A stretch of 64,000 nucleotides of DNA from Glaciecola sp. (GTDB lineage Bacteria > Pseudomonadota > Gammaproteobacteria > Enterobacterales > Alteromonadaceae). The stretch's first letter is position 1, and every line of letters starts with the position of its first letter. The DNA is taken from assembly GCA_029251505.1 (NCBI GenBank), contig JAQXDG010000081.1, positions 1-64,000 of the forward strand. The letters run 5' to 3'. A program made the translations under genes and the position numbers. This document shows positions 11,171-20,066 of this stretch, in pieces. A model generated the notes under the pieces. The model saw nothing but the letters and a program-made list of their open reading frames with translations, was not told where the DNA came from and made no database searches.

Positions 11171-12238
11171 TTATTTATGGTATTGCGCTGAGTATTTATG
11201 TACAGCTTCGACAAACACGCCTGCGTTTTCAGGTGGTACGTCTAAGTGAATACCATGACCTAAATTAAATACATGACCAGACCCTTCGCCAAATCCAGCT
11301 AAAATATGCTGAACTTCTTCTTCAATACGTGGCGCAGGTGCATACAGCACTGATGGGTCCATATTACCTTGTAACGCCACCCGATCCCCTACACGCGCTT
11401 TGGCGTTAGCAATATCGATCGTCCAATCAAGGCCTATCGCGTCACAGCCTGTATCAGCGATTGCTTCTAACCACATACCGCCATTTTTAGTAAACAGAGT
11501 AACAGGTACTTTTCGACCGTCATTTTCACGGATCAAGCCATCGACAATTTTATGCATATACTGTAACGAGAATAATTGATAATCACGTGGCGATAACACC
11601 CCACCCCACGTATCAAATATCATTACTGATTGCGCACCAGCTAAGATTTGCGCGTTCAAGTAAGAAATCACAGAGTCCGCAACTTTATCTAATAACAAAT
11701 GTAACGTTTTTGGTTCTGCAAATGCCATTTTCTTGATTTTAGTAAAGGCTTTACTCGAACCGCCTTCAACCATATAGGTCGCTAGTGTCCAAGGACTACC
11801 AGAAAAACCAATCAAAGGTACATCACCATTTAAGCCTTTACGGATCGTCCGCACGGCATTCATGACATATTGCAATTCCCCTTCAGGATCAGGGTGTGGT
11901 AATTGCTTCACCTGTTCTGCGCAGGTAATTGGACGCTCAAAACGTGGCCCCTCGCCTTCTTCAAAATATAATCCTAGGCCCATTGCATCAGGGATCGTTA
12001 AAATATCAGAAAACAAAATAGCAGCATCTAAGTCAAAGCGACGTAACGGTTGTAAGGTTACTTCACAGGCTAGCTCTGCGTTTTTGCATAACGACATAAA
12101 ATCACCAGCAACGGCACGTGTAGCCTTATATTCTGGTAAATAACGTCCAGCTTGACGCATCATCCATACAGGAGTGACGTCAACAGGTTGCTTGGCTAAT
12201 GCGCGCAAGTAGCGATCATTTTTTAATGGAATACTCAT
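11171..12238 (-). CDS. hemE: Uroporphyrinogen decarboxylase
   Basis: [63 protein letters not shown]. Confidence 0.96.
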   Translation of the reverse strand: MSIPLKNDRYLRALAKQPVDVTPVWMMRQAGRYLPEYKATRAVAGDFMSLCKNAELACEVTLQPLRRFDLDAAILFSDILTIPDAMGLGLYFEEGEGPRFERPITCAEQVKQLPHPDPEGELQYVMNAVRTIRKGLNGDVPLIGFSGSPWTLATYMVEGGSSKAFTKIKKMAFAEPKTLHLLLDKVADSVISYLNAQILAGAQSVMIFDTWGGVLSPRDYQLFSLQYMHKIVDGLIRENDGRKVPVTLFTKNGGMWLEAIADTGCDAIGLDWTIDIANAKARVGDRVALQGNMDPSVLYAPAPRIEEEVQHILAGFGEGSGHVFNLGHGIHLDVPPENAGVFVEAVHKYSAQYHK

Positions 12239-12295
12239 GGTTATATTATCCTTTTCAATCAGCGCGCAGTCTACCAAAAAGCAGCCCTGCAGGCA

Positions 12296-13084
12296 TTAGG
12301 AATTTTGTCTTAGTTTGGCGCACGTGTAATCAATGAGATCGCGAGAGATAGATACCGAACTTGGAATATTAGGGAGAGCGTCAGGTGAGAACCAATCTGC
12401 TGCGAGAATTTCTTTACCATCAACAGCAATCTCTCCGCCCGCATATTCAGCCGTAAACCCGACCATTAGTTGATGTGGAAACGGCCAAGCTTGTGAACCG
12501 AAGTATTGAATATTCTTTAACTTAACACCAACTTCTTCTTCCACTTCTCGATGTACTGCTTGTTCTAATGATTCACCGCTCTCAACAAATCCAGCCAATG
12601 TAGAAAACATGGTCGGCGTGATATGACGGTTGCCTTGTGCGAGTAAGATCTGCTGACCATTATGGATAGCAACAATAATGCACGGTGATACACGCGGGTA
12701 AGAACGATGATGACAGACATCACAATGCCGCGCCATTTCCCATTGGACTTGGCGCGTTGATGAGCCACATTGACCACAATATTGATGTGTGCGCAAAAAT
12801 TGAGCATATTGCCATGCGCGGGCAATATGTTGAAAATCAAGATTGATACCGGTCATCATCACATCACGAAGTGATACCAGCTGATGATTAGGATCGGTTA
12901 AGGTGTCTTGCTGCAAATCCAACATCTTTACTATTTGCTGGGGATCTTCGTGCAATGTTACGGCGTCATTAACATACTCGGTGAGCGACAAGTGCTGAAT
13001 ACAACTTGGTAAGGTATAAACGTCGTTTTGAGGATAAATACACAATAAATTTTGAGAGAAAATAATCCAATGAATCTGCGGCAT
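12296..13084 (-). CDS. nudC: NADH pyrophosphatase / NAD-capped RNA hydrolase NudC
   Basis: Zn ribbon CGQCG...CDVC and Nudix box GFVESGESLEQAVHREVEEEVGV, SQAWPFPHQLM motif. Confidence 0.93.
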   Translation of the reverse strand: MPQIHWIIFSQNLLCIYPQNDVYTLPSCIQHLSLTEYVNDAVTLHEDPQQIVKMLDLQQDTLTDPNHQLVSLRDVMMTGINLDFQHIARAWQYAQFLRTHQYCGQCGSSTRQVQWEMARHCDVCHHRSYPRVSPCIIVAIHNGQQILLAQGNRHITPTMFSTLAGFVESGESLEQAVHREVEEEVGVKLKNIQYFGSQAWPFPHQLMVGFTAEYAGGEIAVDGKEILAADWFSPDALPNIPSSVSISRDLIDYTCAKLRQNS

Positions 13085-13178
13085 AACGAAATATGACTCA
13101 ATAATAAAAATATATTTTACACAATATCATAAACTAGCCTTTAACTACTTGTGCTTTTGCCGATATAATCCTAGCCCT

Positions 13179-13628
13179 ATGGATAAATTAATAGCAAAAG
13201 CAAAAGCGCATTGTGAAGACAATGGCGCTAGATTCACCCCCTTACGTGAGGAAGTGTATCGCATATTACTCAATAAAGCGGCGCCTATGGGCGCGTATGA
13301 CTTATTGGATCTGTTGCGTCAATCAAATGAGTCAGCGAAACCTGCAACCATCTATCGTTCGCTAGATTTTTTGCTGGATTTTGGGTTGATCCACAAACTT
13401 GAATCCACCAATACCTTTGTGGCGTGTCATCATTTTGGTTGCGCCCATCCAGTACAATTTTTAATTTGTGACGAATGTGGTGATGTTGCTGAAATCCAAT
13501 CAACATCTATTCACAATGCATTATCAGCACAAGCTAAGCAAATGGGATTTGTTGTTAAACAACAAACTATTGAAGCTCACGGCTCATGTAAAGCATGTGC
13601 CCAACCCAGCGAGATTGGGAAGGAATAA
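13179..13628 (+). CDS. zur: Fur-family regulator, Zur-like
   Basis: FTPLREEVYRILLNKAAPMGAYDLLDLLRQ...ATIYRSLDFLLDFGLIHKLESTNTFVACHHFGCAH. Confidence 0.82.
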   Translation: MDKLIAKAKAHCEDNGARFTPLREEVYRILLNKAAPMGAYDLLDLLRQSNESAKPATIYRSLDFLLDFGLIHKLESTNTFVACHHFGCAHPVQFLICDECGDVAEIQSTSIHNALSAQAKQMGFVVKQQTIEAHGSCKACAQPSEIGKE

Positions 13629-13631
13629 ATA

Positions 13632-14096
13632 ATGAAAGTTGAGTTTGTGAATCCATTTATTAATGGTTTATTAAATACATTATCTATGATGGCTCAGACT
13701 GAATTACGCGCTGGTAAACCAAAATGAAAAGACGATGCCGTCGCACGGGGCGATGTTTCTGGTATTATTGGGATGGTCGGTTCCCAAGTACAAGGCTCCT
13801 TGTCTATTACATTTGAAGAAAATCTAGCCTTACATGTGATGGAAAAAATGCTCGGGGAAAAAGTCACTGAACTCAACCACGAGGTAGCTGACATGGTGGG
13901 TGAAATTACCAATATGATCTGTGGCAGCGCCAAAGGCGAATTATCCGAAAAAGGCTATGAGTTTAATATGGCGACACCTGCAGTCGTAACTGGAAAAAAC
14001 CATACTATTAATCATCAAGTTGACGTTCCAAGAGTCATTTTGCCATTCGATAGTGATTTTGGGCGAGCATTTATTGAGATTTGCTTCAACAAATAA
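13632..14096 (+). pseudogene. cheX: CheX-like chemotaxis protein interrupted by an in-frame TGA at 13725-13727
   Basis: Frame from ATG 13632 encodes MKVEFVNPFINGLLNTLSMMAQTELRAGKPK*KDDAVARGDVSGIIGMVGSQVQGSLSITFEEN...; homology-like sequence continues in the same frame on both sides of the TGA through the stop at 14096. Confidence 0.75.
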
Positions 14097-14205
14097 GTCA
14101 ATTACCATTCATTTTAGTATTATATCTAAAAACAGTTAAATATTTCATATATCTGTTCTACAATTCTATTAAATATTATTACCTTTTATTACACAGGACG
14201 TAATC

Positions 14206-15357
14206 ATGAATTTTTCTTTTAAGAAAACGCTTGTTGCTGCGGCAACTCTTTCTGCTTTAACCATAGCTAGCCCTTCTTTTGCTGATAACCACAGCGACCA
14301 TGACAACACCAATTATAAAAAATGGGTGGGTATATTTGGTCAGTATTATCACCCCGATGGCGACAAACCCAATGAAATCGGTGGCGGCTTTTTGCAAGAT
14401 GGTGCCGCACTCGGTGGGGAATTTGGTATACGCTTTACGCCACGCTGGGCAATGCGTATTGAGGCTGCGAAAACTAATGTAGATGTTGACAATAATGCCT
14501 TTGGTGTTGGCTCTGTCGACGGTCAGAAAATTGCTGCGGATGCGCTGTATTTCCAAGACGATTTGCAAACTTATTTATTCACCGGCTTACAACATGCCGA
14601 TGATGATTTTGATGATTATCTTGCTGTTGCAGCGGGTATCGGTAAACATTGGTCATTGAGCGAACACACCCGTTTGATTACCGAAGCCACCGCTTACCAC
14701 GCATTCTCCGATAGCTATAACGATTTCAGTTTAAAACTTGGCGTTGCATATGTATTTGGTGAAATTGCACCAAGCTACGCACCGGCTAAGCGCGAAAGTG
14801 ATACGGACAGAGATGGTGTCGCTGACAGCATTGACCAATGCTTAAATAGCGCCTATGGTGAAAAAGTTGCAGCCAATGGTTGTGCCGTGAAAGACGCTGA
14901 TAATGATGGCGTCGCTGATTCCATGGACTTATGTTTAAGCACGCCAAAAGGTGACAAGGTCAATACCTCAGGTTGCTCAGTAATGGTTGCAGAAGAAATT
15001 GAAGTCAAATTATCTGCTTTGTTTGCAAATAACTCTTCTGTTATCCAAAACCCTGCTGATGTGAAATTTGCAGAGTTTGCCGATTTCTTGAAACGCTACC
15101 CAAAAGCAACAGGGGTGGTTGAAGGCCATACATCGATTGTAGGGACTGCAGCCTATAATCAACTGTTATCGCAAAAACGCGCTGAAGCAGTCAAAGCCTT
15201 ACTCATTTCTCGTTATGGTGCACCAGCTGATCGCATAACAGCATTGGGCTTCGGTGAATCTCAACCGGTTAATCTCGCCAATACCCCTGCTGCACATCGT
15301 GAAAACAGACGTATTATTGGTGTTGTGAAAGTAATGGTCGAAAGTAAAACCAAATAA
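14206..15357 (+). CDS. OmpA-family outer membrane protein with thrombospondin type 3 repeats
   Basis: Signal peptide, N-terminal beta-barrel-like part, DTDRDGVADSIDQC / DADNDGVADSMDLC repeats, C-terminal OmpA domain (VVEGHTSIVGTAAYNQLLSQKRAEAVKALL...GFGESQPV). Confidence 0.9.
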   Translation: MNFSFKKTLVAAATLSALTIASPSFADNHSDHDNTNYKKWVGIFGQYYHPDGDKPNEIGGGFLQDGAALGGEFGIRFTPRWAMRIEAAKTNVDVDNNAFGVGSVDGQKIAADALYFQDDLQTYLFTGLQHADDDFDDYLAVAAGIGKHWSLSEHTRLITEATAYHAFSDSYNDFSLKLGVAYVFGEIAPSYAPAKRESDTDRDGVADSIDQCLNSAYGEKVAANGCAVKDADNDGVADSMDLCLSTPKGDKVNTSGCSVMVAEEIEVKLSALFANNSSVIQNPADVKFAEFADFLKRYPKATGVVEGHTSIVGTAAYNQLLSQKRAEAVKALLISRYGAPADRITALGFGESQPVNLANTPAAHRENRRIIGVVKVMVESKTK

Positions 15358-15370
15358 ATAGCACATAAAT

Positions 15371-15407
15371 AAAACCCCAAGGTTGCACTGCATCTTGGGG
15401 TTTTTTA
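15371..15407 (+). terminator. Rho-independent terminator after the OmpA-family gene
   Basis: aaaaccccaag-N12-cttggggtttttt stem-loop with T tract. Confidence 0.85.
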
Positions 15408-15476
15408 TTGTTCGTTATTATTGCGCATTACTGCGAAATATTGCGGATTTTGCTGGGAAGCACGTTGGATTAAATA

Positions 15477-18191
15477 CTAGTAATCATCCGAACGCTCTGG
15501 ACCGGTGTAATTATCAAAGCGTGAAAACTGCCCTTGGAACGCCAGTCGACTTGTTCCAATCGGACCATTACGTTGTTTACCAATAATGATTTCTGACACA
15601 CCTTTGTCTTCAGAATTCTCGTTATACACTTCATCTCGATAAATGAACATGATCAAATCCGCATCTTGCTCAATGGAGCCTGATTCACGAAGATCAGAGT
15701 TAATAGGACGTTTGTCTGCACGTTGCTCAAGGCTTCGGTTAAGTTGTGATAAGGCAATGACTGGCACCTCAAGCTCTTTGGCTAAGGCTTTGAGAGACCG
15801 CGAAATCTCAGCAATTTCTAAGGTTCGGTTGTCACTCAACGACGGCACTCGCATTAGCTGCAAGTAATCGATCATAATCATGCTGATGCCGCCTTTATCC
15901 CGCGCTAACTTGCGTGCACGCGATCTAACATCCATGGGCGTTAGACCCGATGAATCATCAATAAACAGGTTGTCTTTATCTTTTAGCATCGCCATCGTAT
16001 TGGAGATCCGCGCCCAATCATCATCATCAAGTTGAGCTGTACGAATTTTGGTTTGATCAACCCGACTCAATGACGCGAGCATCCGCATCATTAACTGTTC
16101 AGAGGGCATCTCTAAACTGAACACTAATACCGGTTTATCTTCGAGCATCATCGCATTTTCGGCGAGGTTCATCGCAAATGTCGTATTATGTACGAATATA
16201 TCTTGAGCGATGAAGTTATGTAAATCAGGTACGGTCAAATCATAAACTTGCTTATGACCTTGATACTCTATTGCCGTGATTTTATCCCAATACACATCAG
16301 AATTAGCTAAATCAGATAAATATTGATCAGCGAATAAATCTGCATAAAATTGTGCACGATGACGTGATAAATGACGCGCTGACACACCTGTTAAATCAGG
16401 ACTAAAACCATCTGGCATTGGTTTGCCGGCAGCAGCAAAAATACTTGGCCAACTGCGATCACCTTTGAGACTTAGCACATACTCATTAGCCGATAAAGGC
16501 AGACTGTCCACGTTACTTTCTGCGCTTTCTTGTTGTAAAAGGGCCAATGCAGCTGCGCATTGTTGAGATTCACCAAGCACACCGATATCGTTAATAAACT
16601 TAATAATACTGGGCTTATCTAGTACCTCAACCTCATAATGTGGTTGTGCATTAGAATAATTGGACGATTTACTGCGCAGCTTGGCAATAATCCCAAAACG
16701 TAACAACAAATGCTGGATTTGCTGGGCAAGTACAGAGCTTGTCGTCCCATAACTGACTCGAACCTGATTGTTACTTTGAATAAACACGCCACCATCACAG
16801 GCAAACATCTGATTGAGTAGCAATGTGATACAAGGTTTAGTCCAAGTAAACACCGCTGCCGCTAATGATTTTTCATGAGCCTGTTTATTATCTAAATCGT
16901 GATTTAATAATAATGGCTTAACCGGATTTATTTGAGTTGAACCTTGCTCAAAAAGAGAATGCGTATTACGCGTAAATTCAGTCCCTAATACTGCACACAA
17001 CTCAGTATAGGTTTGCGGCATAGAAAGTGAACTAGCGAGTGCTTTACTGGATATTTTTGCTTGGGTGATACAGCTATTTAATAACGCCGCAAATTGCGCT
17101 CGTAAAGATTGTGCTTCAGAAGCATCACTCATCATATATGCAATGGCTTTTATTTCATGCTCTGGTGGTTGGCATTGACCAAAAATCGGTAAATTACGAG
17201 GAATTGCAATTTGTTCACCCGTGTTTATCTCACTTAATGGCTGCCATCCATTTCCTGTCAAAAATGGATGAGTCAGGGTCGTTTCTATTGATTTACCTAA
17301 TGCCGTGGTGACTCGAAAAACGGGTTTCAAACCATCATCGACAAATTCAGAAGCATGGCCTGCTACGCACTTAAATCGATTGTCTACCGATAAAACAGGT
17401 GCATGCTGCGCTGCCACTAGATCATCAATGCTATTCAATGCGCCGGTTGTAGGGTCAACAAGCTGCGAACCGCTTACGATACATTTTCCCATCGAAGGCC
17501 TAGCCGCCACGATAATCAAGTCACTCGGCTGCATGCCTGATGTCTTTTTATCTAAATCAACAAATCCGGTAGATACACCGGTCACCGCTTTATTGTTTTT
17601 AACCAATTGCTCAAGACGATCGATCGTTTTACCTAGCACTGATTCGACGTTGCGCGGACCTTCATTTTCACCTGTACGTTTTTCTGCAATTTCGAAAACC
17701 CGACTTTCCGCCATATCCAATACATCAGCACTGTCACGACCTTCAGGGTTATAGCCGACCTCGGCGATTTCGTGAGCGACACCAATCAATTCACGGACAA
17801 TGGCACGCTCTTTGATAATTTTTGCATAAGACACCACATTGGCAGCACTCGGGGTATTTTTGGCAAGTTCAGCGAGATAAGCAAAGCCACCGGCCTCATC
17901 AAGCTTGTCATGTTGCTCTAAATGTTCAGACGTGGTAATTACATCAACCGGCTGGTTGTTGGCAAGGAGCTTTAAAATTGATTGATAAATGACCTGATGC
18001 GACCGATTATAAAAATCCGATTCAATCACAATCTCGGCCACTTTATCCCAGCTATCAGGTGCTATCAGCATAGAACCAATAACGGATTGCTCAGCTTCAA
18101 TCGAATGTGGCGGGATCTTTAGCTTTTCAACAGATTCATCATTGTACTTATCTTTGTACTTGTTGTTCTTTCGACTCTTATCCGATTGCAT
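15477..18191 (-). CDS. dnaB: Replicative DNA helicase DnaB containing an in-frame intein
   Basis: N-extein ends ...VAARPSMGK, C-extein resumes TTFAMNLAENAMMLEDKPVLVFSLEMPSEQLMMR; downstream of rplI as is usual. Confidence 0.95.
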   Translation of the reverse strand: MQSDKSRKNNKYKDKYNDESVEKLKIPPHSIEAEQSVIGSMLIAPDSWDKVAEIVIESDFYNRSHQVIYQSILKLLANNQPVDVITTSEHLEQHDKLDEAGGFAYLAELAKNTPSAANVVSYAKIIKERAIVRELIGVAHEIAEVGYNPEGRDSADVLDMAESRVFEIAEKRTGENEGPRNVESVLGKTIDRLEQLVKNNKAVTGVSTGFVDLDKKTSGMQPSDLIIVAARPSMGKCIVSGSQLVDPTTGALNSIDDLVAAQHAPVLSVDNRFKCVAGHASEFVDDGLKPVFRVTTALGKSIETTLTHPFLTGNGWQPLSEINTGEQIAIPRNLPIFGQCQPPEHEIKAIAYMMSDASEAQSLRAQFAALLNSCITQAKISSKALASSLSMPQTYTELCAVLGTEFTRNTHSLFEQGSTQINPVKPLLLNHDLDNKQAHEKSLAAAVFTWTKPCITLLLNQMFACDGGVFIQSNNQVRVSYGTTSSVLAQQIQHLLLRFGIIAKLRSKSSNYSNAQPHYEVEVLDKPSIIKFINDIGVLGESQQCAAALALLQQESAESNVDSLPLSANEYVLSLKGDRSWPSIFAAAGKPMPDGFSPDLTGVSARHLSRHRAQFYADLFADQYLSDLANSDVYWDKITAIEYQGHKQVYDLTVPDLHNFIAQDIFVHNTTFAMNLAENAMMLEDKPVLVFSLEMPSEQLMMRMLASLSRVDQTKIRTAQLDDDDWARISNTMAMLKDKDNLFIDDSSGLTPMDVRSRARKLARDKGGISMIMIDYLQLMRVPSLSDNRTLEIAEISRSLKALAKELEVPVIALSQLNRSLEQRADKRPINSDLRESGSIEQDADLIMFIYRDEVYNENSEDKGVSEIIIGKQRNGPIGTSRLAFQGQFSRFDNYTGPERSDDY
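16185..17483 (-). other. DnaB intein (433 aa) with probable LAGLIDADG-type homing endonuclease region
   Basis: Begins CIVSGSQLVDPTTGALNSIDDL (Cys1, block A), TLTHPFLTGNGW (block B TxxH), ends VYDLTVPDLHNFIAQDIFVHN (blocks F/G), +1 residue Thr; interior LLNQMFACDGGVFIQ...LLRFGIIAKL resembles the second DOD motif. Confidence 0.93.
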
Positions 18192-18262
18192 TGCCACGAC
18201 CAAAACTAAAAAGGGAGATTGATTATACTTGATTACGCTGCATCCTCAATCAAAAATGCAGG

Positions 18263-18290
18263 CAAAAAAAAACACCGCCAAGGCGATGTT
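18263..18290 (-). terminator. Rho-independent terminator downstream of rplI
   Basis: On minus strand aacatcgcc-tt-ggcggtgtt followed by a run of T. Confidence 0.8.
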
Positions 18291-18319
18291 TTTATTCAAC
18301 TAACTAATTATTGTTGTGA

Positions 18320-18769
18320 TTACTCAGCAACAATAACCACTTTAACTGTTGTAGTCACTTCAGCGTGTAATTGTACGTCAATGTCGTACTCGCCAAGGTC
18401 ACGTAAAGTACCAGTAGGTAGTTTAACTTCTGTTTTGGTCACTTTAACACCAGCTGCAGAAACTGCATCAGCGATGTCACGAGTACCAACAGAACCAAAT
18501 AATTTACCTTCGTCACCAGCTGGTGATGAGATAGATACTGGTTCTAAAGCTGTTAATTGGTCAGCACGTGCTTGCGCAGCGGCTAATACTTCAGCAATCT
18601 TCGCTTCAAGTTCAGCACGACGTGCTTCAAACTTTTCTACGTTTAATTTAGTTGCAGGTACTGCTTTTCCTTGTGGGAATAAGAAGTTACGTGCATAACC
18701 AGATTTAACTGAAACTTGATCACCTAGACCACCTAAGTTAGCGACTTTATCTAATAAAATAATATTCAT
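18320..18769 (-). CDS. rplI: 50S ribosomal protein L9
   Basis: [40 protein letters not shown]. Confidence 0.98.
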   Translation of the reverse strand: MNIILLDKVANLGGLGDQVSVKSGYARNFLFPQGKAVPATKLNVEKFEARRAELEAKIAEVLAAAQARADQLTALEPVSISSPAGDEGKLFGSVGTRDIADAVSAAGVKVTKTEVKLPTGTLRDLGEYDIDVQLHAEVTTTVKVVIVAE

Positions 18770-18783
18770 TATGATTCCTCAGC

Positions 18784-19011
18784 TTACTTATGTGAGTCAG
18801 TGTAAGGTAACAATGCTAGGAAACGCGCACGTTTAATAGCAGTTGATAACTGACGCTGATATTTAGCACTAGTACCTGTGATACGGCTTGGTACGATTTT
18901 GCCACTTTCAGTGACATAATTACGTAATGTTGCAGTATCTTTATAATCAATCTCTACTACGCCTTCAGCTGAGAAGCGGCAGAATTTACGACGTCTAAAA
19001 AATCGAGCCAT
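18784..19011 (-). CDS. rpsR: 30S ribosomal protein S18
   Basis: [72 protein letters not shown]. Confidence 0.98.
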   Translation of the reverse strand: MARFFRRRKFCRFSAEGVVEIDYKDTATLRNYVTESGKIVPSRITGTSAKYQRQLSTAIKRARFLALLPYTDSHK

Positions 19012-19022
19012 GTTCCGTCTCC

Positions 19023-19418
19023 TTATGCTTGGTCGTCAGAAACTTCAGCAGCGTTAGCTGGTGCAGTATCTTCACGTTTTGGTTGGCGTTCTTCACGACG
19101 TTCTTCTTTCTTCATTGGTGAAGGCTCAGTTACCGCATCTTTGGTGCGCATAACTAAGTTACGAAGAATGACATCGTTGTAACGGAAAGCGTTCTCTAAT
19201 TCGTCAACAGCTGCTGGTGTTGCTTCAGCATTGATAAGAACATAGTGAGCTTTATGTAGTTTTTCGATTGGGTATGCCAACTGACGACGACCCCAGTCTT
19301 CAAGACGAGTGATTGAACCACCATCTTGAGTAAGAATTCCAGAATATCTTTCGATCATTCCTGGAACTTGTTCACTCTGATCAGGGTGAACCATGAATAC
19401 GATTTCGTAATGACGCAT
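19023..19418 (-). CDS. rpsF: 30S ribosomal protein S6
   Basis: [29 protein letters not shown]...[26 protein letters not shown]; start at MRHYEIV. Confidence 0.97.
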   Translation of the reverse strand: MRHYEIVFMVHPDQSEQVPGMIERYSGILTQDGGSITRLEDWGRRQLAYPIEKLHKAHYVLINAEATPAAVDELENAFRYNDVILRNLVMRTKDAVTEPSPMKKEERREERQPKREDTAPANAAEVSDDQA

Positions 19419-19423
19419 CGTTA

Positions 19424-19477
19424 ATTCCTTACGGTTGTAGTCTCGACAGTACAGCCAACTGTATGGAGACAAGGAAT
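19424..19477 (-). promoter_or_regulatory. Putative S6:S18-binding leader hairpin of rpsF
   Basis: Minus strand: ATTCCTT-GTCTC-[CATACAGTTGGCTGTACTGTC]-GAGAC-[TACAACCGT]-AAGGAAT; a two-part helix with a 3' bulge containing ACCG, 5 nt upstream of the rpsF ATG. Confidence 0.7.
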
Positions 19478-20066
19478 GAGTAATATGGCTGTAAGGGTCG
19501 CGTATATTACAGCATAATCATACTATTGCAATGTTTATTGTTTCTAGGGATAACTAAACTTCATCAACAGGGGCCGCTCATTAACAGTGACCAAGCGCGC
19601 GGAGTACATTGTGTTTAAATCTGTCACTTGGCTGCAGTCATCATCACATAATCCTAGATATTGAATGGGATTGCAATTTCTACTATATAGACTGCTGTAG
19701 CAATTTGATTTTGAATAATAGGGATCTGACCCCAATTAAATAATAAAAACATCCATGTACATAACGTCAATGTTGTGGGATCCAATATCACCACTTAAAG
19801 CAGATTCCGTCTACCTAGATTTCCTTGTGGTTTGCAACATCCCTGTTACTTAACATCCGCTGTTGTGACTGTGTGTTAGAGTAATTATAAATTAATTCGC
19901 ATCAATCCAAATCACAAACCACTATAACCATTTTCTCAAAAAGATACTTCCACAAAACCGACAATCTATTGCTCATATTCGCCACAACCTGCAAAAAACC
20001 TTGATTTATCTTCAGAAAAACCGATGATGGGGTTGCCTGTTGTAAATTAAGTGGAAAGGTTTTTCA

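Noticed and set aside
13725-13727. Selenocysteine reading of the TGA in cheX
   Set aside because: Only a tiny GACG-ATGC-CGTC hairpin follows the TGA, not a convincing bacterial SECIS, and CheX-family proteins have no redox-active residue expected there. Nonsense mutation or sequencing error is simpler.
19544-19735. 63-aa ORF on the minus strand in the rpsF upstream gap
   Set aside because: No recognisable protein features or ribosome-binding context; typical chance ORF in a non-coding gap.
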